Assembly (NCBI RefSeq): GCF_946404925.1
Contig: NZ_CAMJFM010000013.1
Span: 19,990 to 83,989, forward strand
Direction of reading: 5' to 3'
Length of the DNA stretch: 64,000 nucleotides
From: an uncultured Prevotella sp.
GTDB taxonomy: Bacteria > Bacteroidota > Bacteroidia > Bacteroidales > Bacteroidaceae
The position numbers were made by a program, and so were the translations under genes. The notes beneath the pieces are model-generated. The model did no database searches. It had not been told where the DNA came from and worked only from the letters and a program-made list of their open reading frames with translations. Positions 50,171 to 59,594 of this stretch are shown here, in pieces; the stretch's first letter is position 1; every line of letters starts with the position of its first letter.

Positions 50171-52246
50171 TTATAATGCTTTGAGGCACATGATGGTCAT
50201 GTCGTCGCTTGGCTCTGCGCCATCACGATGACGCTTCACTTCTGCTTCCATAAGCTCTACTACGTGGCGGGCATCCTTGAACTTTGTATGCCTCAATATA
50301 TTGAGCATGTGGTCATCGCCAAACTGTTCCTGTTTCGTGTTCTCGGCTTCATTCAGTCCATCGGAATAAATGAAGAGAGGACGTTTCTTAATGGATTCTA
50401 TCTCCTCGCCAATGAATTCAAGTTCCGGCCACAGACCTATTGGCGCATTGGGCTCCATCTCGAGGAACGAACCATGTTGCTCATCACCACCGATTACAGG
50501 AGGATTATGGCCGGCATTGCAGAAGTGGAGTTGCCCTGTGATGAGATTGAGCTGACCAATGAACATGGTAACGAACATGCCGTTGTCGTTCTTCTCGGTA
50601 AGATCATTGTTAAGTTGTGTGGCAATGGCTGCCGGCATGAGGTGCTGCTTGGCCAGAGCACGAAACAGACGGATGGTCTGAGCCATAAACAATGATGCAG
50701 GTACTCCCTTGCCTGAAACATCACCTAGACAGAAATACAAAATCTCGTCTTCAAGCAGATAATCGTAAAGGTCGCCACCAACCTCCTTGGCAGGGGTCAT
50801 CGACGCGTAGATATCCAAGTCGGTGCGCTGTGGGAACTCGTGCGGTACCATCGACATCTGGATTTCGCGGGCAATACGCAGTTCGCTCTCAATACGCTCT
50901 TTAGCAGCGGTGGTATGTTCCAACTGCTCGTAGGCTGTTTCCAATTTGTCGTAGGCTGCAGTCAGATCCTTCATGTGGCGGCTGCGGCGGTAGAGGTAAA
51001 TGCTGAGGAAGCTGATGATGAGCAATCCCACGCAGACGGCTGTCCATAGAGTGATACGTTCTATCTTCTCCTTGTTCTGCTCTAATTCGAGTTTTGACTG
51101 ATATTCGCTCAACTTCAACTGCTGTGCATGACGGTCCAGACTGTCGTTTTTCAGTTTGATGGAGGCATTACTCAACTCGATTTCTTGGTTCTTTAGCGTC
51201 AGGTTGAGTGCTTCTTCCTCCAGTCGGCGTTGCTCCAGTTCGTCCTGTGCATGAGCCAGTTTCAGCGACTGGTTGTGCAGCAACAGCTCTTTGGTCTGAT
51301 TCTCGGCACGGATGACATCGAGCTGTAGGGTGTGCTCGGCTGTCTGTTTGCGTGTCTCGGCAGAGTTAAGAGAATCGCTCAATAGCTTATATTTCTTGAA
51401 ATAGTCAAGCGCATTATTCCAATCGCCCAGCCATTCATAGGCATGTGCCATAAACCTATATCTCTCTTGAGGTATTTTTACCTCTTTTGCCAATTCCAGC
51501 ATTTTCTTGTAGTCGCCGTTTATCTGGGCATGGTATATTTCTATGAGAGTGCTAAGAGATGTATTATATTTGTACTTCTCTTTAGCTTTTTTCCATTCCT
51601 CGTAGACAGGATTAAACTCATCTTTGTGGTCGACGCCTTCAGGAATCATTGTGGCCATGCATCGATAACTCCATGCATCCACAATGTTAGAACCTATGAT
51701 GTTGGGCTCGGCCAGAGCCTTGGTGGCCATTTCAAGAATCTTGTCTTTCTGTCGCCTGTTATAATAGATCTTAGCAGCACCGATATAGGCTGGTGCTGCA
51801 TTTATCTTGGGCAGATACTTCTGCTTGTACTGGATGGCATTCAGATAGAGTTTCAGAGCATCGTCTTCCATCCTGAGCGAGCTTGACTGGTTGGCATTGG
51901 TTATAGACGAATAATAGATGCCAAGCTTACTGTCGTGCTGCTTGGAATACTCGTTCATCGCCTTAGCTATTTCCATGCCCTTCTGGCGATCTGACTTAGA
52001 AAATACAAAGGAGGCCTGGTTAGCCCATGCACGGTAGAAGAGCCCCTCATTGCCAGCCTTTAATGTGGCCTCTTTCAGCCGTTCGGTAACGTCAATGAAC
52101 TTGTCGACGTTACGCGTGGGGAAAAGTTGGTACATTTCTTTTTCCAACTGCTCGATGGTAGCAGCTGTGGCATTTTCCTGCGCCTGCATCTTTATAGGCA
52201 TGCAGAGCAGGATGAAGATTAGGATTGTTATAGGCTTGATTTTCAT
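50171..52246 (-). CDS. TPR-containing SpoIIE-type PP2C phosphatase
   Basis: A 691-residue membrane protein: signal peptide, periplasmic TPR region (to about residue 300), long coiled coil, a transmembrane helix (WTAVCVGLLIISFLSIYLY, about 397-418), another coiled segment, then a SpoIIE/PP2C serine phosphatase domain. The metal-binding motifs are visible: MTPAKEVGGDLYDYLL, FCLGDVSGKGVPASLFMA, LHFCNAGHNPPVI and the final GAEPSDDMTIMCL. Such enzymes dephosphorylate anti-anti-sigma-type partners, but none is nearby. Periplasmic helical repeats would be the sensor. It sits between proA and argF' in one strand run. Confidence 0.9.
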   Translation of the reverse strand: MKIKPITILIFILLCMPIKMQAQENATAATIEQLEKEMYQLFPTRNVDKFIDVTERLKEATLKAGNEGLFYRAWANQASFVFSKSDRQKGMEIAKAMNEYSKQHDSKLGIYYSSITNANQSSSLRMEDDALKLYLNAIQYKQKYLPKINAAPAYIGAAKIYYNRRQKDKILEMATKALAEPNIIGSNIVDAWSYRCMATMIPEGVDHKDEFNPVYEEWKKAKEKYKYNTSLSTLIEIYHAQINGDYKKMLELAKEVKIPQERYRFMAHAYEWLGDWNNALDYFKKYKLLSDSLNSAETRKQTAEHTLQLDVIRAENQTKELLLHNQSLKLAHAQDELEQRRLEEEALNLTLKNQEIELSNASIKLKNDSLDRHAQQLKLSEYQSKLELEQNKEKIERITLWTAVCVGLLIISFLSIYLYRRSRHMKDLTAAYDKLETAYEQLEHTTAAKERIESELRIAREIQMSMVPHEFPQRTDLDIYASMTPAKEVGGDLYDYLLEDEILYFCLGDVSGKGVPASLFMAQTIRLFRALAKQHLMPAAIATQLNNDLTEKNDNGMFVTMFIGQLNLITGQLHFCNAGHNPPVIGGDEQHGSFLEMEPNAPIGLWPELEFIGEEIESIKKRPLFIYSDGLNEAENTKQEQFGDDHMLNILRHTKFKDARHVVELMEAEVKRHRDGAEPSDDMTIMCLKAL

Positions 52247-52257
52247 TCTATATTATT

Positions 52258-53523
52258 TTATGGACGTGTTTGTCCTTCACCCTCAATGAGCCATTTATAG
52301 GTGGTGATTTCCTCGAGGGCCATAGGGCCACGTGGACCAAGTTTCTGGGTAGAGATACCTATCTCGGCACCAAGTCCGAACTGGGCACCATCGGTGAACG
52401 ATGTAGGCGCATTCCAATATACGCAGGCTGCGTCAACATGTGCCTGGAACTTACGGGCTGCCTGTTCGTTCCTGGTGATGATAGCCTCGCTATGGCCAGA
52501 GCCGTTCTCGTCGATATGGTCGAGAGCCTCCTCGAGCGATGCAACGGTCTTGATGGCGAGCTTGTAGTCCATGAACTCTGTGCCGAAACTGTCATCGGTA
52601 GCATGCTGCAAGAGTTGACGGTTAACAGTGGACAGTGGAGAGTTGCTTAAGGCTGCATAGGCCTGTTCGTCGGCGTAGATAGTTACGGGTGGGTTGTGCT
52701 CAAGCATAGGCTTTACCAGCTCTGGCAGGTCGGCAAGTCTTGACTGATGAACCAACAGACAGTCAAGTGCGTTGCAGACTGATACACGACGGGTCTTGGC
52801 GTTGTTTATGATGGCTTTACCCATCTCAAGGTCGCCCTCTTTGTCGAAATAGGTGTTTACCACGCCTGCTCCTGTCTCGATGACGGGAATGCGGGCGGTG
52901 TCGCGTACAAAGTCAATGAGCTTGCGGCCGCCACGGGGTATGCAGAGGTCAACATAGCCTACGGCATTAAGCATCTCGGCGGTAGCCTCGTGAGTGGCTG
53001 GCAGCAATGCAACAACATTCTTTGAAACGCCATATTTCTCGAGTATCTCGTGAATAAGTGCAACCTCCTCACGGTTACTGCAGTCGGCATCCTTGCCACC
53101 TTTCAGCACACAAGCGTTACCGCTCTTGAAACAGAGCGAGAAGACATCGAACGTTACGTTGGGACGGGCCTCGTAGATCATACCAATGACGCCAAATGGC
53201 ACCGATACACGGCACAGACGCAGACCGTTTGTCAGCGTTTTCTGCTTGGTGATGTGTCCTAAGGGTGAGGGCAGCGTGGCCACGTTGCGCATGTCGGAGG
53301 CGATACCTTCCAGACGACTGTCGGTCAGTTGCAGACGGTCGTACAGCGGGTTCTCCTTATCCATCTTGGCCAGATCCTGCGCGTTGGCATCCAGAATCCT
53401 GGTCTTATTGCCAACAATCGCATCGGCAACGGCATGCAGTATCTCGTTGCGCTGCTCATCGCTAAGCAGGGCCAGACCCTTGCTGGCACGCTTAACTCGT
53501 TCGAATGTCTCTTTCAGTTGCAT
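52258..53523 (-). CDS. proA: Gamma-glutamyl phosphate reductase
   Basis: ProA reduces glutamyl-5-phosphate to glutamate-5-semialdehyde in proline synthesis. The 421 residues of the aldehyde dehydrogenase fold include [49 protein letters not shown] and the catalytic-Cys segment [17 protein letters not shown], ending in [29 protein letters not shown]. Length is normal. It follows proB with 7 bp between. Confidence 0.96.
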   Translation of the reverse strand: MQLKETFERVKRASKGLALLSDEQRNEILHAVADAIVGNKTRILDANAQDLAKMDKENPLYDRLQLTDSRLEGIASDMRNVATLPSPLGHITKQKTLTNGLRLCRVSVPFGVIGMIYEARPNVTFDVFSLCFKSGNACVLKGGKDADCSNREEVALIHEILEKYGVSKNVVALLPATHEATAEMLNAVGYVDLCIPRGGRKLIDFVRDTARIPVIETGAGVVNTYFDKEGDLEMGKAIINNAKTRRVSVCNALDCLLVHQSRLADLPELVKPMLEHNPPVTIYADEQAYAALSNSPLSTVNRQLLQHATDDSFGTEFMDYKLAIKTVASLEEALDHIDENGSGHSEAIITRNEQAARKFQAHVDAACVYWNAPTSFTDGAQFGLGAEIGISTQKLGPRGPMALEEITTYKWLIEGEGQTRP

Positions 53524-53530
53524 ATATCTT

Positions 53531-54298
53531 CTATGTTAAGAATTCAGTGTGAGGTGTTGATTCGGGCCTCTCGATGAGGTCTATCAGGATGTCATCGCGG
53601 GTGCCGTTGGCAATGATGACGTGGATGCCTGCACTCTGTACGTTGCTGGCAGTGTGGTACTTAGAGTGCATACCACCGCGACCGAAGGCGCTCTTCTCTG
53701 TCTGGATATACTTTGAGAGGTCGGTGCATGGCGCCACTGTGCGAATCAGCTCCGAAGAAGAATCGTCGGGGTGACCGGTGTAGATGCCATCGATGTTCGA
53801 CAACAGGATGAGTGAGTCGGCTTTCATCATCTGTGCGATGAGGCCTGAGAGCTCATCGTTATCAGTAAACATCAGCTCGGTAACCGATACCGTGTCGTTC
53901 TCGTTCACGATAGGCAGCACATCGTTCTCTAGCATCACCGTCATACAGGCCTGCTGGTTGCGGTACTGCTCGCCGGGGCGGAAGTTCTCCTTCATGGTAA
54001 GAACCTGACCTACGTGGATACCGAACTCGCGGAACAGATCGTAGTACAGACCAACGAGTTTTACCTGACCAACGGCCGAGAACAGCTGACGCTGCTCAAC
54101 CGAATCGAGTGAGTGATCGACGGTGAGCTCGCGTCGGCCACAGGCCACGGCTCCTGATGATACGAGGATTACCTCGATATCCTGCTTGCGCAACCATGCT
54201 ATCTGGTCAACGAGGGCCGACATGCGGGTGACATCAAGCTTTCCGTCATCGCGTGTCAGCACGTTTGATCCTACTTTGACAACAATTCTTCTTTTCAT
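53531..54298 (-). CDS. proB: Glutamate 5-kinase, short form without PUA domain
   Basis: ProB phosphorylates glutamate at the gamma carboxylate. The 255 residues contain only the amino-acid-kinase domain ([61 protein letters not shown]). The C-terminal PUA domain of the E. coli enzyme is absent, a form common in Bacteroidetes. It is followed by proA in the same transcript and preceded by yraN with 3 bp between. Confidence 0.95.
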   Translation of the reverse strand: MKRRIVVKVGSNVLTRDDGKLDVTRMSALVDQIAWLRKQDIEVILVSSGAVACGRRELTVDHSLDSVEQRQLFSAVGQVKLVGLYYDLFREFGIHVGQVLTMKENFRPGEQYRNQQACMTVMLENDVLPIVNENDTVSVTELMFTDNDELSGLIAQMMKADSLILLSNIDGIYTGHPDDSSSELIRTVAPCTDLSKYIQTEKSAFGRGGMHSKYHTASNVQSAGIHVIIANGTRDDILIDLIERPESTPHTEFLT

Positions 54299-54301
54299 CT
54301 T

Positions 54302-54661
54302 CTAATATAATGGTACTCCTTTTATGTGATCAATCTTTGGCTTCTGACCTATTGTTCCTACTACCGAGATGATGTCGAACCTTACATCGCTGTTGATGCG
54401 GTGACTCTTTATGTAGTGGTTGATGGCCAGACGGAGACTCTGCAGCTTGCGGTAGTCTACTGCTTCTTCAGGGTCTCCATAGAGACAGTTGCGGCGGGTC
54501 TTGACTTCAACGAAGATAACCTCGTTGCCGTCGGTAGCTATGATGTCGATATCGCGCCGGCCTGATTTCCAGTCGCGTTCTACTATCTGATAGCCATTAT
54601 GTATTAGGTACTCTGAGGCTATGTCTTCGCCCCATTTCCCTAGCTCATTATGTGCTGCCAT
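54302..54661 (-). CDS. UPF0102 (YraN) family endonuclease-like protein
   Basis: A 119-residue YraN protein, a small restriction-endonuclease-fold protein of unclear role. The family pattern is visible: LGKWGEDIASEYLIHNGYQIVERDWKSGRRDIDIIATDG, then VIFVEVKTRRN, where Glu, Asp and EVK form the likely metal site. It overlaps the stop of the acyl-CoA ligase gene by 1 nt. Confidence 0.92.
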   Translation of the reverse strand: MAAHNELGKWGEDIASEYLIHNGYQIVERDWKSGRRDIDIIATDGNEVIFVEVKTRRNCLYGDPEEAVDYRKLQSLRLAINHYIKSHRINSDVRFDIISVVGTIGQKPKIDHIKGVPLY

Positions 54662-56328
54662 TACTTCTCAGCGTCTTTCTGTCGAATCTCTACGCGACGG
54701 ATCTTACCGCTGATGGTCTTTGGCAACTCGTCGACGAACTCGATGATGCGTGGGTATTTGTAGGGGGCAGTCACCTTCTTGACGTGCTGCTGAAGCTCCT
54801 TCACCAGGTCGTCGCCGGCCTTGTCTTTCCATTCCTTACCCAGCACTACGGTAGCCTTTACCACCATACCGCGCACCTCATCGGGCACACCGGTGATGGC
54901 ACACTCTACAACGGCGGGGTGAGTCATCAGCGCACTCTCTACCTCGAACGGACCGATGCGATAACCTGAACTCTTGATCACATCGTCTATACGACCTTCG
55001 AACCAATAGTAACCATCCTCATCGCGCCAAGCCATATCGCCAGTGTGATAGAGTCCGTCGTGCCAAGCCTCGCGGGTCTTCTCTTCGTCGCGGTAGTAAC
55101 CCTTGAAGAGTCCTACGGGCTTCTTGTCGCCCACGCGAACCACGATCTCACCCTTCTCACCATCTTCGCATGGGGTACCATCGGCACGAATCAGGTCGAT
55201 GTTGTACTGGGCATTGGGGATACCCATTGAACCAGGTTTTGGTGTCATCCAGGGGAAGGTGCCCAGGGTCATGGTGGTCTCGGTCTGTCCGAAGCCTTCC
55301 ATGATGTTGAGGCCTATCAGCTCCTTCAGCTTGTCGAATACGGCAGGGTTCAGGGCCTCACCGGCTGTGCAGCAGTACTGCAGCGATGATAGGTCGTACT
55401 TCGACAGATCCTCGCGAATCATGAAGCGATAGATAGTTGGAGGTGCACAGAACGAGGTTACCTTGTATTTCTCCATCTGGCGCAGCAGGGTGTCAGCATT
55501 GAATTTCTCGTGGTCGAACACGAACACTGTTGCACCGGCAAACCACTGTCCGTAGAACTTACCCCAAACGGCTTTACCCCAACCTGTATCAGCCACGGTG
55601 AGGTGCAGACTGCCCTCATGCAGGTTATGCCAGAAGCAACCTGTGGTGAGGTGTCCCATGGCATAGAGGTAGTCGTGAGCCACCATCTTTGGCTCACCGC
55701 TGGTACCGCTAGTGAAGTACATAATCATGGTGTCTTCGTTGTTGTTGACAAAGGCAGGACGCACAAACTTAGGTGCCTGCTTCCACTCTGCCTGCCAATC
55801 GCGGAAACCTTCTGGGATGGGTTTGCCGTGATCGGTTACGGTGATATACTGTTTTACCGATGGACTCTCAGCCATAGCCAGCTGAATTTGACCAGTAACG
55901 TATGCATCGTCCACGCAGATGATAGCCTTCACGCTGGCGCGGGTGTTACGATAGATAATGTCTTTCTTGGTGAGCATGTGGGTAGCGGGAATCACGATGG
56001 CGCCGATCTTACACAGGGCCAGCATGATGATCCACCACTCGTAGCGGCGCTTCAGAATCAGCATCACGGGATCGCCCTTACCGATGCCAAGCGACATGAG
56101 GTATGAGGCTGCCTGATCACTCTGCTCCTTCAACTGTGCGTAGGTGGCGCGTATCTCTTCGCCCTGGTCGTTGGTCCAGAGCAGTGCTAACTTTTCAGGC
56201 GCTTCCTCTGCCCACGCATCCATCACGTCGTAGGCAAAGTTGAAGTTCTCGGGGATGATGAACTCCAGGTTCTTATTGTAATCCTCAACCGAGGTAAACT
56301 TCGTCTGTTTTAAAAATCTCTCTATCAT
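54661..56328 (-). CDS. AMP-forming acyl-CoA synthetase (acetate/medium-chain type)
   Basis: A 555-residue adenylate-forming ligase. The P-loop motif MYFTSGTSGEPKMVAHD, the A5 block GEALNPAVFDKL, MEGFGQTETTM, the A7-A8 region YHTGDMAWRDEDGYYWFEGRIDDVIKSSGYRIGPFEVESAL, and the A10 lysine in LPKTISGKIRRVEIR are all present. It activates a carboxylate with ATP and CoA; chain length cannot be set from sequence. The start is the ATG at 56328, just after a heptamer array; a GTG at 56340 in frame lies within the array. The upstream gene encodes a cupin regulator, a pairing often seen with this ligase in Bacteroidetes. Confidence 0.9.
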   Translation of the reverse strand: MIERFLKQTKFTSVEDYNKNLEFIIPENFNFAYDVMDAWAEEAPEKLALLWTNDQGEEIRATYAQLKEQSDQAASYLMSLGIGKGDPVMLILKRRYEWWIIMLALCKIGAIVIPATHMLTKKDIIYRNTRASVKAIICVDDAYVTGQIQLAMAESPSVKQYITVTDHGKPIPEGFRDWQAEWKQAPKFVRPAFVNNNEDTMIMYFTSGTSGEPKMVAHDYLYAMGHLTTGCFWHNLHEGSLHLTVADTGWGKAVWGKFYGQWFAGATVFVFDHEKFNADTLLRQMEKYKVTSFCAPPTIYRFMIREDLSKYDLSSLQYCCTAGEALNPAVFDKLKELIGLNIMEGFGQTETTMTLGTFPWMTPKPGSMGIPNAQYNIDLIRADGTPCEDGEKGEIVVRVGDKKPVGLFKGYYRDEEKTREAWHDGLYHTGDMAWRDEDGYYWFEGRIDDVIKSSGYRIGPFEVESALMTHPAVVECAITGVPDEVRGMVVKATVVLGKEWKDKAGDDLVKELQQHVKKVTAPYKYPRIIEFVDELPKTISGKIRRVEIRQKDAEK

Positions 56329-56331
56329 ATT

Positions 56332-56359
56332 ACTATTCACTAATCACTGTTCACTATTC
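56332..56359. repeat. Heptamer array before the acyl-CoA ligase gene
   Basis: Four 7-nt units of the form ACTATTC lie in the 33-bp gap between the regulator gene and the ligase, ending 4 bp from the ligase ATG. The same unit recurs inside the LolA-like gene (57499-57533). Confidence 0.7.
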
Positions 56360-56361
56360 GC

Positions 56362-56919
56362 TTACTCTACTGTAAATGCGAGAAACTTAACGGGTTTGTC
56401 GCCTACGGCCAACATGCCGTGGGGCTTTGATGAGTCGAAGTAAATGCTGTCGCCCTCATCAAGTATGATGGTCTTGCCACCGATGAAGAGTTCCATCTTG
56501 CCCTCAAGCACCAGGTTGAACTCCTGTCCGGGGTGGGTGTTCTTGTAGATGGTACGTGCGCCGGGCTTGGGTTCAACGGTCACAATGAACACGTCGGCAT
56601 TGTGGTTTACAAAACCGCTCACCAGGCTCTGATATTTGTAGGCCTTAGTGCGCTCTACACTCATGCCCTGCCCCTTGCGAACCACGAAGTACGACTTCAT
56701 GTGGGGTGCCTCGGCAAACATCAGCTCTTCGGCACTCACGCCATACTTATGGGCAATCTTCATCAGGTTTGATATGGTAATATCCAACTCGCCTTTTTCT
56801 ATCTTTTCGTACTTATCGGAACTGATTCCGATCGTTTCTGCCATCTCACTTACGGGGATGTCGAGCACGTCGCGCAGTCCACGCAGGCGCTCGCCAATTT
56901 GCTTTAATTGCTCATCCAT
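56362..56919 (-). CDS. HTH-XRE transcriptional regulator with cupin domain
   Basis: A 185-residue regulator: an N-terminal XRE helix-turn-helix (LRGLRDVLDIPVSEMAETIGISSDKYEKIEKGELDITISNLMKIA, about 12-60), then a C-terminal cupin barrel with KNTHPGQEFNLVLEGKMELFIGGKTIILDEGDSIYFDSSKPHGM. Cupin-XRE proteins sense small ligands or metabolites. It directly precedes the acyl-CoA ligase gene and probably controls it. Confidence 0.9.
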   Translation of the reverse strand: MDEQLKQIGERLRGLRDVLDIPVSEMAETIGISSDKYEKIEKGELDITISNLMKIAHKYGVSAEELMFAEAPHMKSYFVVRKGQGMSVERTKAYKYQSLVSGFVNHNADVFIVTVEPKPGARTIYKNTHPGQEFNLVLEGKMELFIGGKTIILDEGDSIYFDSSKPHGMLAVGDKPVKFLAFTVE

Positions 56920-56934
56920 ATTTGTTTGTATTAA

Positions 56935-57579
56935 TTATCGTTCGTCTACTATTTTATAATTTGCATATTTCTCCTTGGGGAATTCGAAGATGCTATCATC
57001 AATATTGCCAGCCTGGAAATCAGAGAAGGTGATGGTGGCCCAGAAGATGCTCACTTTTATGCGGAGCTTTTTGGGGTAGTAGTTGCCCTGATTGAGCAGG
57101 GCGATGACCTTTTTCATCTTTACCTTGGCACCTGGCTTGGCCTCCAGGGTTACCAGCAGTCCTTCGGGATCCTTGGCGATGGAGTAGTTGTAGCTGTCGG
57201 GCTCGAACTTGAACATCTGCAGCTTCTCGTCCTTCTTGTTCACCTTCGGGTCGTGAATCTCTACTATGCCCTTCTTCTCGCGGAGAATGTATTTCACATC
57301 GCCGTTGTTCCACATCTTAGAACCCTTGTATTCCGACTTGGCTTTGTCGCCCTTGTTCCACGATGTGCCTTCTTCCTTATAGAGGTGCAGGATGTCTATC
57401 TTATAATGAAAGCGTACACCATCTTTGCCATAGATGTGGTTCCACGCGGTGTTGAACACGCGCTTGGCCTGTCGGGCATTGGCATTATCCTGTGCCGAGA
57501 TAGTTAATAGTGAAGAGTGAATAGTGAATAGTAATACCATCACCCTCATCATCCAAGAATTCTTTATCTCCTTTGTCAT
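56935..57579 (-). CDS. LolA-like exported protein
   Basis: A 214-residue exported protein with a signal peptide (MVLLFTIHSSLLTISAQ) whose codons form a heptamer array (57499-57533). The rest alternates beta strands in the manner of the LolA/LolB lipoprotein-carrier fold: FHYKIDILHLYKEEGTSWNKG, SKMWNNGDVKYILREKKGIVEIHDP, LVTLEAKPG, GNYYPKKLRIKVSIFWATITFSDFQ. Bacteroidetes carry several such proteins besides true LolA, and the call is fold-level only. It lies between proC and the cupin regulator in the same direction. Confidence 0.72.
   Translation of the reverse strand: MTKEIKNSWMMRVMVLLFTIHSSLLTISAQDNANARQAKRVFNTAWNHIYGKDGVRFHYKIDILHLYKEEGTSWNKGDKAKSEYKGSKMWNNGDVKYILREKKGIVEIHDPKVNKKDEKLQMFKFEPDSYNYSIAKDPEGLLVTLEAKPGAKVKMKKVIALLNQGNYYPKKLRIKVSIFWATITFSDFQAGNIDDSIFEFPKEKYANYKIVDER
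57499..57533. repeat. Heptamer array in the LolA-like signal peptide
   Basis: Five 7-nt units of the form AATAGTG (plus strand) lie within the signal peptide codons. It is the same word as in the array at 56332-56359, on the same strand relation to transcription. Confidence 0.7.
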
Positions 57580-57590
57580 ATCTCTAGCTT

Positions 57591-57604
57591 CTCACCTCTC
57601 ACCT
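57591..57604. repeat. Heptamer pair before the LolA-like gene
   Basis: Two exact units CTCACCT lie between proC and the LolA-like gene. On the coding strand they form a purine-rich AGGTGAG pair 11 bp before the ATG. The same word is inside the glycosyltransferase gene (15918-15945). Confidence 0.5.
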
Positions 57605-57611
57605 CAAAATT

Positions 57612-58391
57612 CTATTTCAGTCCAGCCTTCAGTCCGCGGATAACGGCTGAGGTGAAGCCTGCATGCTCCATCTCGTTGAGGCCCTTGATAGTAACACCGC
57701 CAGGTGTAGTAACCAGGTCGATAGCTGCCTCGGGGTGCAGGCCGCTGGCTTCCAGAAGCTCTACGGCTCCCTTCATAGTCTGCATCACAATCTTCTTTGC
57801 GTCGTCGGCCTTGAATCCCAACTCAACGCCACCCTCGGCTGCTGCACGTATGTAGCGCATGGCGTAGGCTATACCGCAGCTGGCCAGTGTGGTGCCTGCT
57901 GCCAGATGCTGCTCGTCGGTAATCAGAGTGTTACCCATCTCATCGAAGATGTTGATAACCTTCTGGGTATCCTCCTTCGAAGCACCTACGGGCACAACGA
58001 ATGTCATCGAGGCCATCTCGGCGATGGCGATATTGGGGATAGCCAGGAAGAGTGGGGGGCACTTCTCGCCCAACCAGCCCTTGATGCTCTCTGACGATAT
58101 ACCTGCTGCAATCACAATCAGCAACTGCTTCTTGGGGTCCAGCTCGGGTTTGATGTCGGTCAGCACCTTTTCTACCAGCCAGGGCTTTACTACCACACAC
58201 ACAATGTCAGCTGTATCGGCAGCCAACTTGTTGTCGGTAGTGACGCTCACGCCCATCTTGGCAAACTTGTCAACCACATCCTGCGATGGATCGCTAACGG
58301 TGATATCCTCGTTCTTGAACTGCTGGCCTTTTATCAATCCTTCTACGGTAGCGCCGCCCATAGCGCCTGCACCTATTACTGATATCTTCAT
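57612..58391 (-). CDS. proC: Pyrroline-5-carboxylate reductase
   Basis: ProC makes proline from pyrroline-5-carboxylate using NAD(P)H. The 259 residues begin with the dinucleotide-binding ISVIGAGAMGGATVEGLIKG and contain VKPWLVEKVL, the RYIRAAAEGGVELGF segment, and the C-terminal signature region HPEAAIDLVTTPGGVTIKGLNEME. Length is normal. It follows argD after 40 bp that hold a heptamer array. Confidence 0.95.
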   Translation of the reverse strand: MKISVIGAGAMGGATVEGLIKGQQFKNEDITVSDPSQDVVDKFAKMGVSVTTDNKLAADTADIVCVVVKPWLVEKVLTDIKPELDPKKQLLIVIAAGISSESIKGWLGEKCPPLFLAIPNIAIAEMASMTFVVPVGASKEDTQKVINIFDEMGNTLITDEQHLAAGTTLASCGIAYAMRYIRAAAEGGVELGFKADDAKKIVMQTMKGAVELLEASGLHPEAAIDLVTTPGGVTIKGLNEMEHAGFTSAVIRGLKAGLK

Positions 58392-58394
58392 CTC

Positions 58395-58429
58395 TTAATT
58401 CTAAATTATGAATTGTGAATTATGAATTC
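58395..58429. repeat. Heptamer array before proC
   Basis: Five 7-nt units of the form TGAATTA fill the argD-proC gap and end 3 bp before the proC ATG. The same family lies before the GNAT gene (62405-62439). Confidence 0.7.
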
Positions 58430-58431
58430 CC

Positions 58432-59574
58432 TCAATCTTCCTCCTCGGGTTGTACTCTAATCAGTCGCTCTATAAAGTCATCAGCCTCTGCCTTGGTGAG
58501 ACAGAGTGGTGGCAATAGGCGCAGAATGTCCTGACCAGCACAGCCGGTGAAACAATGCTCGTGCTTGATGAGTGGCTTGCGCACCATCTTGTGTGGCATG
58601 TCGAGCTCGATACCTATCATCAGTCCGCGACCGCGTACCTCCTTGATGTGCGAGCTACCGATGTTGCGGATGCCTTCCATCAGGTAGTCGCCTACCACGC
58701 GGGCGTTCTCTACCAGACCTTCGTCCTCGAATACATCGAGTGTGGCCAGTGCTGCTGCACAAGCCAGATGGTTACCGCCGAAGGTGGTGCCCAGCTGTCC
58801 GTATACTGGTTCAAAATCAGGCGAGATCAGCACGCCACCCATGGGGAATCCGTTGGCGATACCCTTTGCCACGGTGATGATGTCGGGCTTGATACCCAAC
58901 CACTGGTGAGCAAAGAACTTACCGCTTCGACCATATCCACACTGTATCTCATCGCAGATGAGCACGGCGCCATAACGCTTACAAGCGTAAGCCAGACCCT
59001 GAGCAAACTCTGGTGTGGCCATCTGTATGCCGCCCACACCCTGAATGCACTCCAGGATAACGGCTGCAACGCCGCCTTTCGACAGCTCGCGCACCCATGG
59101 CTCCAGGTCGTTCAGAGGCAAGTAGCGCACGTGGTGGTTATCGTTGATGGGAGCAATAATCTTGGGATTATTGGTCACCTCAACAGCTAGCGAAGTACGT
59201 CCGTGGAAAGCTCTCTCGCACGAGAGTACGCGAGTGTTGCCAGTCTTAAACGAGGCCAGCTTCAGCGCGTTCTCATTAGCCTCGGCACCAGAGTTGATCA
59301 GGAATAGCTGATAATCGTCGTAGCCCGAAATCTTGCCTAGACGCTCGGCTAACTCCACCTGCAGCTTGTTGATAATCGAGTTTGAATAGAAACCGATCTT
59401 GTTGAGCTGCTCTGTTACCTTACTAATATAATGGGGGTGCGAGTGACCGATGCTGATTACAGCATGTCCACCATAAAGGTCGAGATACTCCTGGCCTTTG
59501 TCGTCCCACACTTTACAACCTTTGCCCTTTACGATGTTAACATCGAAGAGTGGATATACGTCGAATAGTTTCAT
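58432..59574 (-). CDS. argD: Acetylornithine/succinylornithine aminotransferase
   Basis: A class III PLP aminotransferase of 380 residues. It converts the semialdehyde made by ArgC to N-acyl-ornithine with glutamate as donor. The markers are INSGAEANENALKLA, CERAFHGRTSLAVEVTNN, LICDEIQCGYGRSGKFFAHQW, the PLP lysine in ITVAKGIANGFPMGG, and TTFGGNHLACAAALA. It follows argC after 20 bp. In this pathway its natural substrate would be the N-succinyl form. Confidence 0.95.
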   Translation of the reverse strand: MKLFDVYPLFDVNIVKGKGCKVWDDKGQEYLDLYGGHAVISIGHSHPHYISKVTEQLNKIGFYSNSIINKLQVELAERLGKISGYDDYQLFLINSGAEANENALKLASFKTGNTRVLSCERAFHGRTSLAVEVTNNPKIIAPINDNHHVRYLPLNDLEPWVRELSKGGVAAVILECIQGVGGIQMATPEFAQGLAYACKRYGAVLICDEIQCGYGRSGKFFAHQWLGIKPDIITVAKGIANGFPMGGVLISPDFEPVYGQLGTTFGGNHLACAAALATLDVFEDEGLVENARVVGDYLMEGIRNIGSSHIKEVRGRGLMIGIELDMPHKMVRKPLIKHEHCFTGCAGQDILRLLPPLCLTKAEADDFIERLIRVQPEEED

Positions 59575-59594
59575 ATTGTATCCTCCTTATTGAT

